A stretch of 64,000 nucleotides of DNA from an uncultured Alphaproteobacteria bacterium. GTDB lineage: Bacteria > Pseudomonadota > Alphaproteobacteria > GCA-2731375. Below, in pieces: positions 58,549 through 64,000 of this stretch (position 1 is the stretch's first letter; each line of letters starts with the position of its first letter). Where the stretch lies: assembly GCA_951812805.1 (NCBI GenBank), contig CATOSZ010000001.1, positions 1,426,001 through 1,490,000 on the forward strand, written 5' to 3'. The translations under genes and the position numbers were made by a program. The notes under the pieces were generated by a model. The model was not told the DNA's origin. It did no database searches and saw only the letters and a program-made list of their open reading frames with translations.

Positions 58549-58834
58549 GTCAAATAACCAGACGGGGAGGATTCATCGAATGACGCCACCCGACAGTCGA
58601 ATCGGGCCCCGCGGCAACGCGGGGCCACGGCCCGCCGGGGCACCGGGCTGACGCCTGGAATGCCATAAAGCCGGCGCAGGCCGCCGACAATCAATCCCCC
58701 TGCGAGGGGCCATCCCAAGACCAGGACGCGTCCCGGTCGGGATGGTGGGACCTCGCCATAAAATCCTGGTTCTTGCCGGGACATGCAACGCGCAAAAGAA
58801 CCCCGCCGGCGATCTCGCGGCGGGGTTCGCTTTT
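58549..58834 (+). ncRNA. Candidate structured non-coding RNA (or leader RNA)
   Basis: A ~285-base region without a normal gene, packed with hairpins: CCCGA/TCGGG at ~58589; a 9-bp stem closed by a GCAA tetraloop (58605-58626); a CCCC/GGGG stem at ~58700; a long nested hairpin built from CCATCCC...GGGATGG with GACC/GGTC and GGAC/GTCC inside (about 58711-58746); and an intrinsic terminator at the end. It does not show the conserved cores of RNase P RNA, tmRNA or SRP RNA. A 23-codon open frame with a good GGGAGG site begins at 58581, so an attenuator-like peptide leader is an alternative. Confidence 0.5.
58798..58834 (+). terminator. Intrinsic terminator
   Basis: 11-bp stem GAACCCCGCCG (58798-58808) with its complement at 58818-58828, nine-base loop, followed by GCTTTT. 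It ends the candidate RNA and isolates it from the downstream small gene. Confidence 0.82.
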
Positions 58835-58981
58835 GTCATAAACCCGTATACGGGGAACTTTTCAGGCCCTGCGACAGTTTTGCTTCACAAACGATCCTGC
58901 ATGGTGTACATTCTAACGGTGATTAGATTTTGGGAGCGACCTGGTCACCGCACACGGTGGTCCGGGAGGGGAGGAAGAAGC

Positions 58982-59146
58982 GTGGATTTGGACATGGACT
59001 TGGTGGAGGACACCATCGACCGGCCGGCCGACGATCAGCCGATGGAACGTCCCTGCCTCTGCTGTAACAAGACGTTTCCGAGTTTCGGCTGGGCCAACCG
59101 GCTGTGCAACAACTGCAAGCGGCGCGACGGTCCCAGCTTCTTCTAG
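58982..59146 (+). CDS. Small four-cysteine zinc-finger-like protein
   Basis: 54 residues from a GTG at 58982 preceded by a strong site (GGGAGGGGAGG). Acidic N-terminus, then PCLCCNKTFPSFGWANRLCNNC: two CxxC-type knuckles that look like a zinc ribbon. Short proteins with the same F.S.G..NR.C..C pattern are known to me from alphaproteobacteria without assigned function. Lies ~150 bases after the terminator of the candidate RNA. Confidence 0.75.
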   Translation: MDLDMDLVEDTIDRPADDQPMERPCLCCNKTFPSFGWANRLCNNCKRRDGPSFF

Positions 59147-59168
59147 GGCCTGTATTTCCAACGATTTC

Positions 59169-60734
59169 TCAGGCGACCCGGGTCGAGCGGGGGCTTTCGT
59201 CCATCTGCGCGATCAGGTGATGGTTGAGCCGCTCGGCGAGGTCCGCGCGCACCGACGCGTGGGCTGCGCTGTCCCATAGATTGTGGGTTTCGTCGGGATC
59301 GCTCTCGAGATCGTAGAGCTCGCCCCAGGGCTGTCCAAGATAGACCGTATAGCGCCAGCGCCGGGAGACAAGCGCGCGAACACGGGCCGGCGCCTCGAAA
59401 CCGAGGCGGGCCATGCCGTCGTTGTATTCAATCAACAAATCTTCGCGCAGCTCATCGCCGCCAGCGAGGGCCGGCAGGACATTGCGACCCTGCATGCCGT
59501 GATAGGGGGCGATTTCGGCCCGCGCCAGGATGGTCGGCGCCAGATCGACGGTGGAGGCCAATAGGTCCGAGGTCCGGCCGGTACGGTCCGCCGGATCGGA
59601 CCAGAGGAACGGTACCCGGGTGATCGAGCGGAACGGCATCGCGCCCTTCAACAACATATTGAAATCGCCGAGATAGTCGCCGTGGTCGGCCGTGAAGCAG
59701 ACGACCGTCTCCTCGTGCCGCCCGCTTCGTTTCAGGCTGGCCATGATCTCACCGACCGCGTCGTCGATGCAGGCGACCATACCGGCGGTGAGCGCCATCG
59801 CCTCGCGCAGATGGCCCTCGTCCAGCATGGTCGCGGTCTGCGGCGAGAACTGTCCACCACCGCCCTGCCAGTTGTCGTGCATCCAGCGCAAGGGCGGCGT
59901 CGGATTGCGATGCGCCGAATAGGGCAGGCGAACCTCGAACTGCTCCGGTGAATAGAGATCCCAATAACGCCCCGGCGGGTTGAAGGGATGGTGGGGATCG
60001 GGGAAGGAGACGAAAAGGAAGAAGGGCGCCGTATCGTCGGCGCGCGTTTCCAGATAATCGATCGTCCGGTCCCGGACGTAGGCGGTGCTGTAGAGTTCCT
60101 CCGGTACCGGCGTGCGGTAGGCCTGCGGGCAGCTGTAGTTGTGTGCGAGCTGGTTTTCCGGGTCGTGAAGAGCGCGCCAGTCGCCGGCCGTTTCGCGGAA
60201 CCACTGGCCGTAGTGGCCGCCGCAACGATCGCCATGGCCGGTCACCATGTCGACGTGCTGGAAGCCGTAGAACGGCGTCACGACGTCGTAGCGTCCCGCC
60301 TCCCCGTAGCGGTCCGGGCTTTCCTGGCCATAGTCGCGCGGATCCGGCTTCCAGGCCTCGGCGATCGGCCCGGTGTCGCCGTCATCGACCCACTTCGGCG
60401 GCTGATCGGAGAAGGGCTGGAGGTGGCTCTTGCCGATCGCCGCCGTGCGGTAGCCGCTCAGCCCCAGCACCTCGACGAAGGTATTGGCCGAGGCCGAAAG
60501 CCGGCAGCCGTTGTAGCGCAGGCCGTGCACGCTCGGATAACGCCCGGTCATGAAGGTGGCGCGATTGGGCATGCAGATGGGCGAGGCGACGTGGAAGTTG
60601 TCGAAGCGCGTGCCCGCCGCCGCCAGGGCGTCGAGGTGCGGCGTCCGCAGCACCGGATGGCCGGCGCAGCCAAGCCAGTCGGCCCGCTGCTGGTCGGTCA
60701 TGATGACCAGGAAACAGGGTCGCTTCGTCGTCAT
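59169..60734 (-). CDS. Sulfatase family protein (type I, formylglycine-dependent)
   Basis: 521 residues; ATG at 60734. The catalytic cysteine C54 is in the C-x-P-x-R motif ICMPNRATFMTGR, which an anaerobic or FGE-type enzyme would convert to formylglycine. Metal-binding acidic residues are in IMTDQQRAD (~11-19) and FTADHGDYLGD (in the second half). It lacks a signal peptide, so it is cytoplasmic, as choline sulfatases are. It probably hydrolyses a sulfate or phosphonate monoester; substrate unknown. First-position neighbour of a ThDP enzyme 29 bases upstream on the same strand. Confidence 0.9.
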   Translation of the reverse strand: MTTKRPCFLVIMTDQQRADWLGCAGHPVLRTPHLDALAAAGTRFDNFHVASPICMPNRATFMTGRYPSVHGLRYNGCRLSASANTFVEVLGLSGYRTAAIGKSHLQPFSDQPPKWVDDGDTGPIAEAWKPDPRDYGQESPDRYGEAGRYDVVTPFYGFQHVDMVTGHGDRCGGHYGQWFRETAGDWRALHDPENQLAHNYSCPQAYRTPVPEELYSTAYVRDRTIDYLETRADDTAPFFLFVSFPDPHHPFNPPGRYWDLYSPEQFEVRLPYSAHRNPTPPLRWMHDNWQGGGGQFSPQTATMLDEGHLREAMALTAGMVACIDDAVGEIMASLKRSGRHEETVVCFTADHGDYLGDFNMLLKGAMPFRSITRVPFLWSDPADRTGRTSDLLASTVDLAPTILARAEIAPYHGMQGRNVLPALAGGDELREDLLIEYNDGMARLGFEAPARVRALVSRRWRYTVYLGQPWGELYDLESDPDETHNLWDSAAHASVRADLAERLNHHLIAQMDESPRSTRVA

Positions 60735-60763
60735 GGTGCGTGGTTCCTCGTCGCTGTCAGGCT

Positions 60764-62395
60764 TCAGGCGCCGCGGACCTTGCCCATCAGGATGAAGTCC
60801 CAGGGCGAGGGAAAGTCGCCGACGGGCACTTCGATCACCGTCGGGGCGGGATCGCGGATCGACTCGCGCAGGCAGGCCCGAAGCTCGTCCGGCGTCTTCG
60901 CCCGCATCCCCCGGGCGCCGAAACTCTCCGCCAGGCGCACGAAATCCGGGCTGGTGAGGTCGGAGGCGATCGGCCGGTTCGCGTAATTCTCGATCTGGAA
61001 GCGGCGCACGTTGCCGAAGGCGTTGTCGGTGAAGACGATGGCGGTGAGCGCGATTGAATGCCGCACCGCGGTCGCCAGCTCGGTGATGGTATAGAGCGCG
61101 CCGCCATCGCCGCTGATCGAGACCACCGGCACCTCGGGCCGGGCATGCGCCGCGCCGAGCGCGGTGGCGAAGCCCCAGCCGAGCGTCCCCTGATAGCCGG
61201 TGGAGAGATAGGTCCGCGGCCGCGTGCAGGACCAGGCGAAGCGCGAGACGTAGCCGACCTGGGTCAGCTCGTCGACGAAGATGCCGTCGGCCGGCAACTC
61301 GGCACGGATCGCCTCCAACCAGCCGAGCTGCGGGGCCAGCCGTTCGGCATAACTCTGGGCGAGCCGCGCCTCGGCCCGCGCCGTCTCGCCGGCCCAATCC
61401 GGGCGGTCCCGGGCATGGTCGCCGAGCGCGGTGAGCAGCGCGGGGAGCGCCACGGCGAGGTCGGCTTCGATCCCCACCTCGGGCGCGGTGACCCGGCCGA
61501 GTTCCGCGGCGTCGATGTCGATATGGACGATCCGCAGGTCGTCGTCGGTGCCCCATTGGGTCTGCTGCATCGCCAGCCGGGTGCCGAGCGCCAGCACCAC
61601 GTCGGCGGTGCGCCAAAGCTCGCGCCCGACCGGGGCGCCGACGCTCAAAGGGTCGTCGCGCGGCACCACGCCCTGGCCGTTGCGGAAGGCCACCACCGGC
61701 GCCGTCAGCTGCCGGGCGAGCTGGGTGATCGCCGCGCCATGGTCGCGCGCGCCGCCGCCGACCACGATCAGCGGGCGTTCCGCCGCCGCCAGCAGCCCCG
61801 CGGCCCGTTCGATGTCCGCCGGATCTGGCGCCGGTGCCGGTATCGCCGCCGCCGCCAGGCTCTCCGGCGGCTCGGCCACGGGGGCCTTCCAGACGCTCGC
61901 CGGGACCTCGATGCCGACGGGGCGGGGACGGCCGGAGTGCAGCGCGCCGAAGGCCCGGCGCAGCACGTCGGCCGCATCGCCCGGGCCGGAAATCCGCTCC
62001 GCCTGCTTGGTCAGGCCGCGTAGGATCGCTAGCTGGTCCGGGATCTCATGCAGCAGGCCCAACCCCTTGCCGATCGCGGGCAGCGGGATTTCGCCGACCA
62101 GGGCCAGCACCGGCGCGCCCACCGCATAGGCGGTCGCCAGCGCCGCCGTCGCATTCAGGAAGCCCGGCCCGGGGACGACGCAAAAGGCCTGCGGCCGGCC
62201 GGTCGCCAGTGCCGCACCCAGCGCCATGTAGCCGGCCGCCTGCTCGTGCCGCACCTGCACGGGCCGCAGGCTGTCGCGGTGATCATAGAGCGCGTCGAAG
62301 AAATCGTCGTTCTGCACGCCCGGCAGGCAATAGAGCGTCTCGATCCCGTTCTGGCGCAGGGCCTGAACGACGAGGTCGGCGACGGTGGTCGACAT
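60764..62395 (-). CDS. Thiamine-diphosphate-dependent enzyme (acetolactate synthase/decarboxylase-like)
   Basis: 543 residues from the ATG at 62395; an ATG two codons earlier sits too close to the ribosome site. Three-domain ThDP fold: N-terminal pyrimidine domain with the catalytic Glu in VRHEQAAGYMA (~50), central domain, and C-terminal ThDP/Mg motif SGDGGALYTITE...TDNAFGN (~415-445). Relatives include acetolactate synthase, sulfoacetaldehyde acetyltransferase and 2-oxoacid decarboxylases; the sequence does not settle which. Linkage to a sulfatase hints at a sulfur compound, speculative. Confidence 0.87.
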   Translation of the reverse strand: MSTTVADLVVQALRQNGIETLYCLPGVQNDDFFDALYDHRDSLRPVQVRHEQAAGYMALGAALATGRPQAFCVVPGPGFLNATAALATAYAVGAPVLALVGEIPLPAIGKGLGLLHEIPDQLAILRGLTKQAERISGPGDAADVLRRAFGALHSGRPRPVGIEVPASVWKAPVAEPPESLAAAAIPAPAPDPADIERAAGLLAAAERPLIVVGGGARDHGAAITQLARQLTAPVVAFRNGQGVVPRDDPLSVGAPVGRELWRTADVVLALGTRLAMQQTQWGTDDDLRIVHIDIDAAELGRVTAPEVGIEADLAVALPALLTALGDHARDRPDWAGETARAEARLAQSYAERLAPQLGWLEAIRAELPADGIFVDELTQVGYVSRFAWSCTRPRTYLSTGYQGTLGWGFATALGAAHARPEVPVVSISGDGGALYTITELATAVRHSIALTAIVFTDNAFGNVRRFQIENYANRPIASDLTSPDFVRLAESFGARGMRAKTPDELRACLRESIRDPAPTVIEVPVGDFPSPWDFILMGKVRGA

Positions 62396-62419
62396 GGCCA
62401 TTTCCCTCTTTCGCGGCGT

Positions 62420-63622
62420 CTAGAGCCCGAGCACCGCCTTGGCCATGATGTTGCGCTGGATCTCGTTCGAGCCGGCATAGATCGAGGCGGCGCGGAAGTT
62501 GAGATAGTTCGGCATCGCCGGCACCGCATGGTCCGGACCGATCGCCTCGATGTTGGCGCCGGGCGTACGCGCGTCGCGCTGCACGGGCGAGGCATAATAG
62601 GCGATCGCCTCGACGCCGAGTTCGGTCAGGTGCTGGATCATCTCCGAGCCGCGGGTCTTGAACATCGAGGAGGCCGCGCCGGGGTTCTGTCCCTGGCTCA
62701 AGGCCGACATCACCCGCTGCTCGCTGACGTCGACGGCGGTGAGCGCGATCTCCGCCGCGCCGAGCTTGTGGCGGAACCCCGGATCCTCCCAAAGGATGGC
62801 GCCGTCCGTCCGTTCCGCCTGGGCCATCGCCTTCACCCGTTCGAACTGGGCGCGCAGCATCGGGCCGTAGGCGGTGCCGCCGCGCTCGAACTCCAACAGG
62901 TATTTCGCCACGGTCCAGCCGTTGTTCTCGGCGCCGATGCGGTTCGCCTGTGGCACGCGGACGTCGTCGAAGAAGACCTGGTTCAAGTGATGGTCGCCGG
63001 CGAGCGTGATGATCGGCTCGACCTTGATGCCGGGCAGGTCCATCGGGAAGACCAGGAAGCTGATCCCCTCTTGCCGCTTGCCCTCGGAGGAGGTGCGGAC
63101 CAGGCAGAACATGGAATTGGCGTGGTGTGCGCCCGAGGTCCAGATCTTCGAGCCGTTGATGACATAGTCGTCGCCGTCCGGCACCGCGCGGGTCTGCAAG
63201 CTGGCGAGGTCCGAGCCGGAGCCCGGCTCCGAATAGCCCTGGCACCAGACGTCCTCGCCCGACAGAATGCGCGGCAGGTATTGTTCCTGCTGGTCCGGCC
63301 GGCCGTGGCCCATGATGACCGGCCCGATCATGCGGATGCCCATGGAGAACAGCCGCGGCGTGCTGGCGAGCGCGCTCTCCCGCTCGAAGATGTAGCGCTG
63401 CATCGCGTTCCAGCCGGGGCCGCCGAACTCCTTCGGCCAGCCGGGCGCGATCCAGCCCTTCTCGGCCAGGATCAGGTACCAGCGCCGGCTCAGCTCGAAG
63501 CTGGCGAAAACCCCGCTGGAGAGCCGGCCGGCCTCCTTGATCTCGGTCGTCATCTTCTCGGCCAGGAACTCCCGGACCTCGTCCCGAAAGGCCGCGTCCG
63601 CCGCGCTCAGCGTCAGATCCAT
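62420..63622 (-). CDS. Acyl-CoA dehydrogenase
   Basis: 400 residues; ATG at 63622 follows GGAGGAAA. N-terminal helical domain (MDLTLSAADAAFRDEVREFL), middle beta domain with GYSEPGSGSDLASLQTRAV, and C-terminal helices ending YAGSNEIQRNIMAKAVLGL, where the usual flavin-binding region lies. FAD-dependent alpha,beta-dehydrogenation of an acyl-CoA, donating electrons to ETF. Same strand and 24 bases before the ThDP gene start, so probably one operon. Confidence 0.92.
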   Translation of the reverse strand: MDLTLSAADAAFRDEVREFLAEKMTTEIKEAGRLSSGVFASFELSRRWYLILAEKGWIAPGWPKEFGGPGWNAMQRYIFERESALASTPRLFSMGIRMIGPVIMGHGRPDQQEQYLPRILSGEDVWCQGYSEPGSGSDLASLQTRAVPDGDDYVINGSKIWTSGAHHANSMFCLVRTSSEGKRQEGISFLVFPMDLPGIKVEPIITLAGDHHLNQVFFDDVRVPQANRIGAENNGWTVAKYLLEFERGGTAYGPMLRAQFERVKAMAQAERTDGAILWEDPGFRHKLGAAEIALTAVDVSEQRVMSALSQGQNPGAASSMFKTRGSEMIQHLTELGVEAIAYYASPVQRDARTPGANIEAIGPDHAVPAMPNYLNFRAASIYAGSNEIQRNIMAKAVLGL

Positions 63623-63692
63623 GTCGTTTCCTCCCTCGTGCGCCCGATGATAGCGCCCGGGCGACACCCGGTGCACTTCAACCCGGTGCGCT

Positions 63693-64000
63693 TCAATCGG
63701 CGTAGCGGATCCTGGGGTCGAGCACCGCATAGAGCAGGTCCACCAGGAAGTTGATCACCACGGTGACGACGGCGATCAGCATCACCAGGTTCTGCACGAT
63801 CGGATAGTCGCGCATCTGGATCGCCTCGACCAGGAAATAGGCGACGCCCGGGATATTGAACACGGTCTCGGTGACGATGAGCCCGCCCATCAGGAAGGCC
63901 GCCTCGATGCCGATGATGGTGACCACCGGCAGGACCGCGTTCTTCAGGGCGTGGTGGTAGTTGATCGCATTCTCGCTCGCGCCTTTGGAGCGGGCGGTGC
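63693..64000 (-). CDS. Peptide/nickel-type ABC permease (DppB-like), C-terminal part, runs off window
   Basis: About 102 C-terminal residues of a DppB/OppB-type permease: IAEAFLMGGLIVTE-like stretch seen as GIEAAFLMGGLIVTETVFNI, final helices, and the family end LLYAVLDPRIRYAD. The start lies beyond base 64000. It is 70 bases upstream of the acyl-CoA dehydrogenase start, so the transporter and the catabolic genes probably share a transcript: import followed by degradation. Distinct from the permease at 17634. Confidence 0.9.
   Translation of the reverse strand, partial: TARSKGASENAINYHHALKNAVLPVVTIIGIEAAFLMGGLIVTETVFNIPGVAYFLVEAIQMRDYPIVQNLVMLIAVVTVVINFLVDLLYAVLDPRIRYAD

Noticed and set aside
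59169..61616. 815-codon open frame joining sulfatase to upstream sequence
   Set aside because: The N-terminal ~290 residues are a shadow of the ThDP gene; the sulfatase starts at 60734 with a normal N-terminus.

Overview
The window is GC-rich bacterial chromosome and reads as an alphaproteobacterium, probably Rhodospirillales-like. The reasons are an F1 ATP synthase operon atpHAGDC with no F0 genes beside it, a CpdR-type single-domain response regulator, small DUF1192 and DUF6961 proteins, and a tkt-gap-pgk-(unknown)-fba-thiE run. The genus cannot be fixed from sequence alone.

Layout. 1-845 is the end of a luciferase-like flavin monooxygenase. 1044-6112 is an insertion island: two directly repeated IS1182-type copies enclose an IS481-like element and a lone DUF4440 gene. 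6143-12204 holds a response regulator, a histidine phosphatase, a second luciferase-like oxidoreductase and a translationally coupled FdrA/YlbE/YlbF-type operon (candidate oxamate carbamoyltransferase) that begins with a 59-residue protein. 12177-14489 has an MBL hydrolase, an Lrp regulator and an epimerase. 14693-22436, all on the minus strand, is a complete peptide/nickel-type ABC importer (two ATPases, binding protein, two permeases) followed by an SDR without the usual catalytic residues and an HtrA-like protease. 22528-25902 has a DUF1194 protein, a secreted unknown, a DUF1445 hydro-lyase and a TauD-like dioxygenase.

26092-30983 is the ATP synthase operon. 31043-32082 is a toxin-antitoxin-like pair (MerR-DUF433 with DUF5615). 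32253-35286 has a quinone oxidoreductase, DUF1192 and the third IS1182 copy, which sits exactly on the DUF1192 stop codon. 35287-37135 holds an arginase-family enzyme, a VOC protein and methylmalonyl-CoA epimerase. 37146-43548 is the glycolysis/pentose-phosphate operon with thiE. 43806-49602 holds a creatininase-family protein and a full branched-chain 2-oxoacid dehydrogenase operon (bkdA1-bkdA2-bkdB-lpdV).

49632-54187 contains a TerB-like protein, DUF6961, a GMC oxidoreductase, a GNAT acetyltransferase, a multi-span membrane protein, tRNA-Gln(TTG) and tRNA-Val(GAC). 54188-57722 is a second accessory patch: REP-like palindromes, an IS66-type element with an intact 8-bp target duplication that splits a monooxygenase gene, and a HAD-like gene bracketed by palindromes. 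57752-59146 has cpdR, two tiny zinc-binding proteins and, between them, a candidate structured non-coding RNA ending in an intrinsic terminator. 59169-64000, minus strand, is a catabolic cluster: sulfatase, ThDP-dependent enzyme, acyl-CoA dehydrogenase and the start of another peptide-type ABC importer.

Most of the window is housekeeping or catabolic sequence. The observations most worth checking are the 66-bp palindrome in frame inside a transposase gene, the candidate RNA at 58549-58834, the separately encoded FdrA tail module, the clean IS66 disruption, and the dispersed GGGGTC(A/G)(A/G)GTCTTG palindromes. No CRISPR array, rRNA operon or prophage was seen.
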